A DNA stretch of 5,892 nt from DASRHK01 sp035650495 (GTDB lineage: Bacteria > Pseudomonadota > Gammaproteobacteria > Nevskiales > Nevskiaceae): positions 1 through 5,892 of the forward strand of contig DASRHK010000016.1 of the NCBI GenBank assembly GCA_035650495.1, given 5' to 3'. This document shows, piece after piece, positions 1-5,801 of this stretch. The notes beneath the pieces were generated by a model. The model did not search any database and was not told where the DNA came from. It was given only the letters and a program-made list of their open reading frames with translations. The position numbers were made by a program, and so were the translations under genes. Each line of letters starts with the position of its first letter. Positions within the stretch are counted from its first letter, which is position 1.

Positions 1-1
1 G

Positions 2-1324
2 CTCAAGGGCCGCAGCGACGTGCTCGCCGAAGGCCGCGCCATCGGCCAGAAGATCGGCGCAGGCCGCGTGCGCAGCCTGCGCTCGCTCGAGGAAATGGAG
101 CGCGTGCAGAAAGGCGACGTGCTGGTCACCGACATGACCGATCCCGATTGGGAGCCGGTGATGAAGCGCGCGGCCGCGATCGTCACCAATCGCGGCGGAC
201 GCACCTGCCACGCGGCGATCATCGCGCGCGAGCTCGGGATTCCCGCGATCGTCGGTTGCGGCGACGCGACGCAGCGGCTCGAGGAAGGCAAGCCGGTCAC
301 GGTGTCCTGCGCCGAAGGCGACACCGGCAACGTCTACGCGGGCAACATCGACTTCGCCGTCGACGAGATCGCGCTCGACAAGATGCCCGACCTGCCGGTG
401 AAGATCATGATGAACGTCGGCACGCCGGAGCAGGCGTTCGACTTCGCGTCCCTGCCCCATCGCGGCGTCGGGCTCGCGCGGCTCGAGTTCATCATCAACC
501 GGCAGATCGGCATCCACCCGAAGGCGCTCATCGAGCTCGACAAGCAGCCGCCGGAAGTGCGCCGGCTGATCGATCCGATGATCGCGCCGTACGGCGATCC
601 GGTGCGTTACTTCGTGGAGCGCCTCGCTGAGGGCGTCGCGACCATCGCCGCCGCGTTCGCGCCGCAGCCGGTGATCGTGCGTCTCTCCGATTTCAAGTCG
701 AACGAGTACGCGAATCTCATCGGCGGCAAGAAATACGAGCCGCACGAGGAGAACCCGATGCTCGGCTTCCGCGGTGCGTCGCGCTACATCGCCGATTCGT
801 TCCGGCCCTGCTTCGACCTCGAGTGCCGCGCGCTCAAGTACGTGCGCGACGAGATGGGCCTGACCAACGTCAAGGTGATGGTGCCGTTCGTGCGCACGAT
901 CGCCGAGGCCAAGCGCGTGAACGAGATCCTCGCGGAGAATGGCTTGAAGCGCGGCGCCAACGGCCTCGAGCTGATCATGATGTGCGAGCTGCCGTCGAAC
1001 GCCGTGCTCGCCGAGAAATTCCTCGAGCACTTCGACGGATTCTCGATCGGCTCGAACGACATGACCCAGCTCGCGCTCGGGCTCGATCGCGATTCGGGCG
1101 TGATCGCGCATCTGTTCGACGAGCGCAACGACGCAGTGAAGGCGTTCCTGCACATGGCCATCGCCGCCTGCCGCAAGCAGAAGAAGTACATCGGCATCTG
1201 CGGCCAGGGCCCGAGCGACCATCCCGATCTCGCGCGCTGGCTGCTCGAGGAAGGCATCGAGTCGATCTCGCTCAATCCCGACACGGTGGTCGAAACCTGG
1301 CTCGACCTCGCCAAGAAGGCTTGA
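2..1324 (+). CDS. ppsA: Phosphoenolpyruvate synthase, C-terminal part (5' end off the window)
   Basis: PEP synthase (pyruvate, water dikinase) converts pyruvate + ATP + water to PEP + AMP + phosphate, a cytosolic gluconeogenic step. The frame is open from base 2, so the gene enters from the left edge; 440 residues are visible of a family length near 790, and the N-terminal ATP-grasp domain is missing. The swivelling phosphohistidine domain is seen first, with the motif NRGGRTCHAA; its histidine (codon 209-211) corresponds to the phosphorylated His421 of E. coli. The PEP/pyruvate TIM-barrel follows, with GLARLEF, LGFRGASRY, MMCELPSN, GSNDMTQL and the catalytic cysteine in GICGQGPSD (codon 1199-1201). 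The end, LNPDTVVETW, is typical of the family. No frameshift or missing catalytic residue is seen. The stop codon overlaps the start of the following permease gene, so the two are probably co-transcribed. Promoter and any upstream regulatory partner lie outside the window. Confidence 0.97.
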   Translation, partial: LKGRSDVLAEGRAIGQKIGAGRVRSLRSLEEMERVQKGDVLVTDMTDPDWEPVMKRAAAIVTNRGGRTCHAAIIARELGIPAIVGCGDATQRLEEGKPVTVSCAEGDTGNVYAGNIDFAVDEIALDKMPDLPVKIMMNVGTPEQAFDFASLPHRGVGLARLEFIINRQIGIHPKALIELDKQPPEVRRLIDPMIAPYGDPVRYFVERLAEGVATIAAAFAPQPVIVRLSDFKSNEYANLIGGKKYEPHEENPMLGFRGASRYIADSFRPCFDLECRALKYVRDEMGLTNVKVMVPFVRTIAEAKRVNEILAENGLKRGANGLELIMMCELPSNAVLAEKFLEHFDGFSIGSNDMTQLALGLDRDSGVIAHLFDERNDAVKAFLHMAIAACRKQKKYIGICGQGPSDHPDLARWLLEEGIESISLNPDTVVETWLDLAKKA

Positions 1325-2223
1325 GCCTCGCAGAAGACGCGACGCCCTCCTTCGCGCCGATCGAGACGCATCTCGGCAAGGGCGCGGCGTTCGCCGTTCT
1401 CGCCGCATTCGCTTTCTCGTTCACCGGCGTCTGCGTCAAGCTCGTCTCCACCACCGTCTCCAACGAGATGGTCGTGTTCGTGCGCAACTTCGTAAGCTTC
1501 CTCGTGCTCGCGCCATGGCTGCTGCGCGGCGGCTGGTCGCGCGTGCGCACCACGCGGCTTGGCGGGCATTTCCTGCGCGCAGCCTTCGGCGTCGCCTCGA
1601 TGTACTGCTTCTTCTACGCAATCGCGAAGCTGCCGCTCGCTGCGGCGATGCTGCTCACCTACTCCACGCCGCTGTACGTCCCGTTCATCGCGTGGCTCTG
1701 GATCCACGAGCGGCCGCCCTTCATCGTTTTCCCGGCCGTCGTTCTCGGCATCGTCGGCATCAGCTTCATCGTGCGTCCGAGCGCGACGTTCGATCTCAGC
1801 GCCGGACTGGTCGGCGTTTGCGCGGGCGCGCTCGCCGCGGGCGCGATGGTGAGCATCCGCCGCATTTCCAACACGGAACCCGCCTCGCGCATCGTCTTCT
1901 ACTTCGCGGGCATGGCGTCCCTGATCGCGGTGGTGCCGATGCTGTGGTCGTGGAAGACACCGGATCAGCGCGAGGCGCTGCTGCTGCTCGCAACGGGTCT
2001 GACCGCGACCCTCGGCCAGCTCTGCCTGACACGCGCCTATAGCCTCGCCCCTGCGGCGCGCATCGGGCCGTTCACCTACACGTCGGTGGTGTTCTCCGCG
2101 CTGCTCGCCTGGTGGCTGTGGGGCGAGAGCCTTGATCGCTGGTCGGCGCTCGGCGTGGCGCTCGTCATCGCGACTTGCGTGATGGTCGGCTGGACGCGCC
2201 GGGAGCCGCAGCTGGAGGAGTGA
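1321..2223 (+). CDS. EamA/DMT-superfamily permease, ten predicted membrane helices
   Basis: This is a 300-residue inner-membrane protein of the drug/metabolite transporter superfamily (two EamA repeats, about residues 21-151 and 162-291). Ten hydrophobic segments can be read at about 21-41, 47-68, 82-104, 106-127, 133-152, 161-179, 190-210, 218-237, 247-268 and 273-291. Family-like features are the conserved acidic residue after helices 4 and 9 (WIHERP, LWGES) and the aromatic FRAxFG/Y-rich third helix. The start chosen is TTG at 1321, which forms a TTGA overlap with the ppsA stop; it gives the usual family length, and no ATG or GTG lies between it and the first helix (the first in-frame ATG, residue 50, falls after it). 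The purine-rich AAGAAGG before it is too close to be a normal ribosome site, so translation may depend on ribosomes finishing ppsA. The substrate cannot be told from sequence; members export amino acids, nucleobases, SAM or other metabolites. The frame stays open far upstream, so the start is less certain than the gene. Confidence 0.9.
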   Translation: MSLAEDATPSFAPIETHLGKGAAFAVLAAFAFSFTGVCVKLVSTTVSNEMVVFVRNFVSFLVLAPWLLRGGWSRVRTTRLGGHFLRAAFGVASMYCFFYAIAKLPLAAAMLLTYSTPLYVPFIAWLWIHERPPFIVFPAVVLGIVGISFIVRPSATFDLSAGLVGVCAGALAAGAMVSIRRISNTEPASRIVFYFAGMASLIAVVPMLWSWKTPDQREALLLLATGLTATLGQLCLTRAYSLAPAARIGPFTYTSVVFSALLAWWLWGESLDRWSALGVALVIATCVMVGWTRREPQLEE

Positions 2224-2974
2224 GGTCCTCGACCTCGACGTCCGTACGCTTGACCAGCTCCGCGCGCAGCCATCGATACGCGTCCGCTGCCATCGCGCGC
2301 GGACCCTTGATGCCGAACTCGATGTGACGCGGACGCGTGGCGTCGCCGCGGAACGGCAGGCTCGACAGCTTGATGCCTCGATGACGCTGCAACGTCTCTT
2401 CCATGAGCGGCAGCAGATCGCCTTCCGCGGAGCTGCCGGTCGATCGCAGTGTGAACTCGACGTTCGGCTCGGTCGTGTGCAGATGCGCGAGCTTGGTGTC
2501 GAGCGCCCATTCGAGCATCGGCCACGCCATTTCCGGGAATCCCGGCACGAAGTAGCAATCGCCGATCGAGAAACCCGCGACGTTGTTCACCGGATTCGGG
2601 ATGATCGCGGCGCCTTTGGGGAAGTCCGCCATCAGTACGCGATGCGGCTGCGCCTTGTCGCCGTACTGATCGACGATGAGCGCTTCGGCTTCGCGATGGC
2701 GCTCGATCGGAACGCCGAACGCGCGCGCCGCGGCTTGTCGCGTGAGATCGTCGGGCGTTGCGCCGATGCCGCCGCAGGCAAGCACAACATCGCCTCGCGC
2801 CTTCGCCGCAGCAATCGCATCTGCGATCTGCGCTTCGTCATCGCCGACCATCTGCGCCCACGCGAGCGACATGCCGCGCGCATGGAGCAGATCGATCACT
2901 TTCGCGAGGTGCTGATCCTTGCGCTTGCCGGAGAGAATCTCGTCTCCGACGATCAGCAAGCCGACGCTCTGCAC
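2165..2974 (-). CDS. Stand-alone CinA N-terminal (COG1058, MoaB/Mog-fold) protein
   Basis: This 269-residue cytosolic protein is related to the N-terminal half of CinA and to E. coli YfaY; it is often annotated as 'competence/damage-inducible protein A' or 'molybdopterin-binding protein'. Visible motifs are GDEILSGKRKD (10-20), the phosphate-binding GGIGATPDDLT (68-78), NPVNNVAGF (127-135) and VPGFPEM (143-149). The C-terminal NMN-deamidase domain (COG1546) of full CinA is absent. Characterised COG1058 domains have ADP-ribose pyrophosphatase activity; a role here is inferred only. The start is GTG at 2974, placing GLLIVGDEILSG at the usual distance from the N-terminus; only a GGGG stretch serves as ribosome site. 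It begins 12 nt after the isocitrate dehydrogenase stop, so it is very likely the second gene of that operon and may be translationally coupled. The last 19 residues are Pro/Ala/Ser/Arg-rich, look disordered, and are encoded opposite the end of the permease gene. Confidence 0.9.
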   Translation of the reverse strand: MQSVGLLIVGDEILSGKRKDQHLAKVIDLLHARGMSLAWAQMVGDDEAQIADAIAAAKARGDVVLACGGIGATPDDLTRQAAARAFGVPIERHREAEALIVDQYGDKAQPHRVLMADFPKGAAIIPNPVNNVAGFSIGDCYFVPGFPEMAWPMLEWALDTKLAHLHTTEPNVEFTLRSTGSSAEGDLLPLMEETLQRHRGIKLSSLPFRGDATRPRHIEFGIKGPRAMAADAYRWLRAELVKRTDVEVEDLTPPAAAPGASSRPSRKSR

Positions 2975-2986
2975 GCCGGCCCCGCT

Positions 2987-4747
2987 TTACTCCGCGACCC
3001 AGCCGAACTTGTCGACCGCGTTGAAGATGTCGGTCTCGGTGACGATGCCGATCACCTTGTCGCCCTGCGAGATGGTCAGTCGCGAGAAGTTCTTCTGCGC
3101 GAGCAGGTTCGAAGCCTCGCGGATGCTCGTCTCCGGCGGCACCGAGAACAAGGGACGGCTGGCGACGTCCTTGACCTTCGTATTCGACGGCGATTTGTTC
3201 GCGCGCACGATCTTGGTGACGATGTCGCGGCGCGTGATGATGCCCCACTCGCCCTTCGCGTTCGGCTCCACTGCGACGGAGCTGACGTCGTTCTCGGTCA
3301 TCACGTGCATCGCGTTCTCGACCGTCTCGTCGTCGGTCACCGTGATCAGCGTGCGCGTCATCAGGTCCTGCACCGTGTGCGGCACGCGGCCCGACTCCAT
3401 CATCTCTTCCATCGGCTGCAGCAGGCGACGGATCTCGCGCTGCTTGCGCTCCTTCGCGAGCTGCTCCTGCAGCGCCTTGCGCTTGGCCTCGAGGTCGATG
3501 CCGCCCTGGATGCGCTCGATCAGCGCGTCGGCGAACTGGCTGGTGCCGACTTCCTTGGCGCCATCGATCTGGCGCGCGAAGTCGTAGGTGACGATGCCGT
3601 CGCGGATCACTTCCGGGTACGCGAGCGTGATCAGGTCGGCCGCTTCGTTCCAGCCCATGTACTCGAGCATCATCACGCCGGAGAACAAGAGCGATCCCGG
3701 ATTGACCTTGTTCTGGTTGGCGTACTTCGGCGCAGTGCCGTGGGTTGCTTCGAACACCGCGACGTGGTCCGCGATGTTGGCGCCCGGCGCGATGCCCATG
3801 CCGCCGACTTCCGCCGCGATCGCGTCGGAGAGATAGTCACCATTCAAGTTCGGCGTCGCGAGCACGTCGAACTCGTCGGGTCGCAGCAGCATCATCTGGA
3901 ACATGATGTCGGCGATGCGATCCTTCATCACGATCTTGCCTTCGGGCTGCTTGCCTTTGTACTCGGCGTAGAGCTGCTCCTCGGTGATGGTGACGCTGCC
4001 GAATTCCTCGCGCGCGACTTCGTAGCCCCAGTTGCGGAACGCGCCTTCGGTGAACTTCATGATGTTGCCCTTGTGCACCAGCGTCACCGATTCGCGACCG
4101 TTGTCGATCGCGTACTGGATTGCCTTGCGCACGAGGCGCTTCGAGCCGAACTCGGAGATCGGCTTGATGCCCAGGCCAGCGCCATCGAAGAACTTCGCCT
4201 TCATCTCCTCCTTGAGGAACTTGGCGACCTTCGCGTTCTCCGGCGTGCCGGTCTTGTATTCGATGCCCGCATAAACGTCTTCGGTGTTCTCGCGGAAGAT
4301 GACGACGTCGACCTTGTCCGGACGCTTCAGCGGCGACGGCACGCCCGCGTAATGACGCACCGGGCGCACGCACGCATAGAGATCGAGATCCTGACGCAGC
4401 GCGACGTTGAGGGAGCGGAAGCCGCCGCCGACCGGCGTGGTCAGCGGGCCCTTGATCGAGACGACGAGATCCTGCAGGACCTTCAACGTCTCATCGGGGC
4501 AATAGTTGCCGTCGTAGAGACCCGCGGCTTTCTCGCCGAGGAAGGTCTCGCACCAATGGATCTTGCGCTTGCCGCCATAGGCCTTGGCGACAGCGGCGTC
4601 CCAGATGCGCAGGCACGCCTTGGTGATGTCGGGGCCGATGCCGTCGCCCTCGACGTAGCCGACGATGGGCTGGTCGGGCACGGAGATCTTGCCGTTCTTG
4701 ACCGTGATCTTTTCGCCGGTGGTGGGAATCTTGATGTGGCGATACAT
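2987..4747 (-). CDS. icd: NADP-dependent isocitrate dehydrogenase fused to a C-terminal CBS-domain pair
   Basis: Oxidises isocitrate to 2-oxoglutarate + CO2 with NADP+, a cytosolic TCA step at the branch to the glyoxylate shunt. Residues 1-416 match the whole of E. coli Icd (416 aa). Isocitrate residues S112, N114, R118, R128, R152, Y159 and K226 are present, with metal-binding D280, D304 and D308. The NADP-specificity set H336, K341, Y342, V348, N349, Y388 and R392 is complete, so NADP use rather than NAD is well supported. Residues 417-455 form a charged, probably helical linker (LEAKRKALQEQLAKERKQRE). Residues 456-580 are two CBS modules, each ending in T-x-x-D (T505/D508, T570/D573), the usual adenosine-nucleotide contact. 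The reading frame is unbroken across the junction. S112 is the position phosphorylated by AceK in E. coli. ATG at 4747 is chosen because it gives the family's N-terminus; GAGAAA before it is a weak ribosome site. First gene of an operon with the COG1058 gene. Confidence 0.96.
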   Translation of the reverse strand: MYRHIKIPTTGEKITVKNGKISVPDQPIVGYVEGDGIGPDITKACLRIWDAAVAKAYGGKRKIHWCETFLGEKAAGLYDGNYCPDETLKVLQDLVVSIKGPLTTPVGGGFRSLNVALRQDLDLYACVRPVRHYAGVPSPLKRPDKVDVVIFRENTEDVYAGIEYKTGTPENAKVAKFLKEEMKAKFFDGAGLGIKPISEFGSKRLVRKAIQYAIDNGRESVTLVHKGNIMKFTEGAFRNWGYEVAREEFGSVTITEEQLYAEYKGKQPEGKIVMKDRIADIMFQMMLLRPDEFDVLATPNLNGDYLSDAIAAEVGGMGIAPGANIADHVAVFEATHGTAPKYANQNKVNPGSLLFSGVMMLEYMGWNEAADLITLAYPEVIRDGIVTYDFARQIDGAKEVGTSQFADALIERIQGGIDLEAKRKALQEQLAKERKQREIRRLLQPMEEMMESGRVPHTVQDLMTRTLITVTDDETVENAMHVMTENDVSSVAVEPNAKGEWGIITRRDIVTKIVRANKSPSNTKVKDVASRPLFSVPPETSIREASNLLAQKNFSRLTISQGDKVIGIVTETDIFNAVDKFGWVAE

Positions 4748-4767
4748 GGCTTTTCTCGGTGTAGGTC

Positions 4768-4796
4768 TTGTTGTCGCGAGGCGCGAATTCTAGCAT
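4768..4796 (+). promoter_or_regulatory. Weak putative promoter for the DJ-1/YajL-like gene
   Basis: TTGTTG (4768-4773), a 17-bp spacer and TAGCAT (4791-4796) give a poor sigma-70 match (three of six and four of six bases). The -10 overlaps the icd -10 on the other strand. Its expected start point, near 4803, would leave a leader of about 33 nt. The spacing is right but the boxes are weak, so this is only the best candidate in the 88-nt gap. Confidence 0.2.
4787..4795 (-). promoter_or_regulatory. Putative extended -10 promoter for icd operon
   Basis: Read on the minus strand this is TGCTAGAAT: a TG-n element directly before TAGAAT, which matches the sigma-70 -10 consensus at five of six bases. 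No convincing -35 lies 16-18 bp upstream, which fits an extended -10 promoter. The predicted transcript start near 4780 leaves a leader of about 33 nt before the icd ATG. Pattern match only. Confidence 0.45.
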
Positions 4797-4835
4797 TCGG
4801 GCCGTGTCGAAACCCTCGTTTGCCAGGAGGCTGAC

Positions 4836-5378
4836 ATGAGCGTTCTCGTCCCCATCGCCAACGGCTCTGAATCGCTGGAAACGGTCGCGATCGTCAACGT
4901 GCTGCGTCGCGCCGGCGTCGCGGTCACGCTCGCGAGCATCGAGCCGACGCTGACGGTCTCTGCGACGCGTGAGCTCAAGCTCACCGCCGACGCGTTCTTC
5001 AAGGACGTCGCCTCGCGCGACTGGGACGCCATCGTGCTGCCCGGCGGACTGCCCGGCGCCGAAGCGCTCGGCAAGCACGCGCCGCTCATCGCGCGCCTCG
5101 AGCAGCAACGCGACGACGGCAAGCTCTACGGTGGGATCTGCGCGGCGCCCGCAGTCGCGCTCGGGCGCAACGGCCTGCTCGACGGCAAGCGTGCGACCGG
5201 CTATCCGGGGATCGAAGGCGTCGCGCAGCGCGTCGAGGAAAAAGTCGTCGTCGACGGCAACTGCATCACCAGCCAGGGACCCGGGACTGCGATCGCGTTC
5301 GGGCTGAAGCTCGCCGAGCTTCTCGCCGGCGCGCCGAAAGCGCAGGAGGTCGCGCGGACGATGCTCGCCGCGGCGTGA
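4836..5378 (+). CDS. DJ-1/PfpI family protein, YajL-like
   Basis: A 180-residue cytosolic protein of the DJ-1/ThiJ/PfpI superfamily, closest by eye to E. coli YajL and human DJ-1. The family acts in oxidative and carbonyl stress; glyoxalase III, deglycase and chaperone activities have been reported and are debated. Supporting motifs: GSESLETV near the N-terminus with the conserved glutamate E15 (DJ-1 Glu18 equivalent), IVLPGG (66-71), the nucleophile elbow GGICAAPAVAL with reactive cysteine C102, and TSQGPGTAIAFGLKL (145-159). Length is that of the family and all key residues are present. ATG at 4836 is preceded by a perfect AGGAGG (4825-4830) with 5-nt spacing, much the strongest ribosome site in the window, suggesting high translation. 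It is divergent from icd and its stop (5376-5378) abuts the stop codon of the convergent glutaredoxin gene. No signal peptide or membrane segment is seen. Confidence 0.94.
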   Translation: MSVLVPIANGSESLETVAIVNVLRRAGVAVTLASIEPTLTVSATRELKLTADAFFKDVASRDWDAIVLPGGLPGAEALGKHAPLIARLEQQRDDGKLYGGICAAPAVALGRNGLLDGKRATGYPGIEGVAQRVEEKVVVDGNCITSQGPGTAIAFGLKLAELLAGAPKAQEVARTMLAAA

Positions 5379-5705
5379 CTAGGCCGTTGCCTTGCCCGCC
5401 GCCTCGGTCAGCATCTTCTGCAGCTCGCCGGACTGGTGCAGGTCGAGCGTGATGTCGCAGCCGCCGATCAGCTCGCCCTTCACGTAGAGCTGCGGGAACG
5501 TCGGCCAGTTGGCGTATTTCGGGAGCGCCCGGTAGACCTCTTCGTCCTCGAAGATGTTCACGTAGGCGAACGGGACGTTGCAGGATTTCAGCGCCTGCAC
5601 GGCGCGCGCCGAGAAGCCGCACTGCGGAAAGTCCGGCGTACCCTTCATGTAGAGGATGACCGGGTTCTCGGTGACCTGCTTCTTGATGCGCTCGAGTGCG
5701 TCCAT
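5379..5705 (-). CDS. grxD: Monothiol glutaredoxin, Grx4/GrxD family
   Basis: A 108-residue CGFS-type glutaredoxin, which binds a [2Fe-2S] cluster with glutathione, usually as a dimer or with a BolA partner, and passes it to target proteins in the cytosol. Diagnostic residues are K21 before the active site, the monothiol site CGFS (C29), the WPTFPQLYV segment (67-75) that carries the glutathione-binding cis-proline, and GGCD (81-84). It aligns with E. coli Grx4 almost throughout, apart from a shorter C-terminus. An in-frame ATG at 5759 would add 18 residues, but ATG at 5705 is preferred: it gives the family's N-terminus (MDALERIKKQ), has GGGAA about 8 nt upstream, and the 5759 ATG lies within the palindromic -10 and so ahead of the predicted transcript start. 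The gene is convergent with the DJ-1-like gene with no intergenic base between the stop codons. Confidence 0.96.
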   Translation of the reverse strand: MDALERIKKQVTENPVILYMKGTPDFPQCGFSARAVQALKSCNVPFAYVNIFEDEEVYRALPKYANWPTFPQLYVKGELIGGCDITLDLHQSGELQKMLTEAAGKATA

Positions 5706-5756
5706 GGGCAAATTCCCGCGGCGTTGGGCCGCGACGGATGAGTTCGGGAAGGCGAG

Positions 5757-5766
5757 CATTATAATG
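5757..5766. promoter_or_regulatory. Palindromic double -10 element for grxD and the right-edge gene
   Basis: CATTATAATG is its own reverse complement and holds a perfect TATAAT on the plus strand (5760-5765) and another on the minus strand (5758-5763). Predicted starts are near 5772 (+) and 5751 (-), giving leaders of about 30 nt for the right-edge gene and about 46 nt for grxD. It is one of the few AT-rich spots in a GC-rich window and sits in the 96-nt gap between two divergent genes. Recognisable -35 boxes are lacking on both sides: TTGGAA on the minus strand (5777-5782) is only 13 bp away. Confidence 0.5.
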
Positions 5767-5801
5767 CGCCGCGCGTTTCCAAGCTAAAAAGGGAGCATCA
5801 A

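Noticed and set aside
823..1320. Upstream in-frame extension of the permease inside ppsA
   Set aside because: The frame is open but the peptide is Arg-rich and non-hydrophobic, overlaps the conserved PEP synthase barrel, and has no relation to EamA proteins.
784..1707. A 307-codon open frame on the minus strand across the ppsA/permease junction
   Set aside because: Low-complexity, charged translation with no motif; it spans the junction of two good genes on the other strand.
2214..2220. Strong ribosome-site-like GGAGGAG before the permease stop
   Set aside because: No plausible plus-strand gene starts at a suitable distance downstream; the bases are simply codons of the C-terminal Leu-Glu-Glu.
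2324..4834. An 836-codon open frame on the plus strand opposite icd and the COG1058 gene
   Set aside because: Its translation is dominated by R, D, H, L and V with no recognisable domain, and it lies exactly opposite two well-identified genes. This is the usual antisense shadow of strongly biased GC-rich codon use, in spite of its length.
5366..5400. Possible terminator around GCCGCGGC and nearby GC-rich repeats at the end of the DJ-1-like gene
   Set aside because: The arms are short and imperfect, no T-run follows on either strand, and similar GC palindromes occur by chance throughout such sequence.
5436..5741. A 101-codon plus-strand open frame opposite grxD
   Set aside because: Antisense shadow of a clearly identified gene, with no domain and no good ribosome site.
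5706..5759. Eighteen-residue N-terminal extension of glutaredoxin from the ATG at 5759
   Set aside because: The ATG is within the palindromic -10 element, and Grx4 proteins start where the 5705 ATG places the N-terminus.
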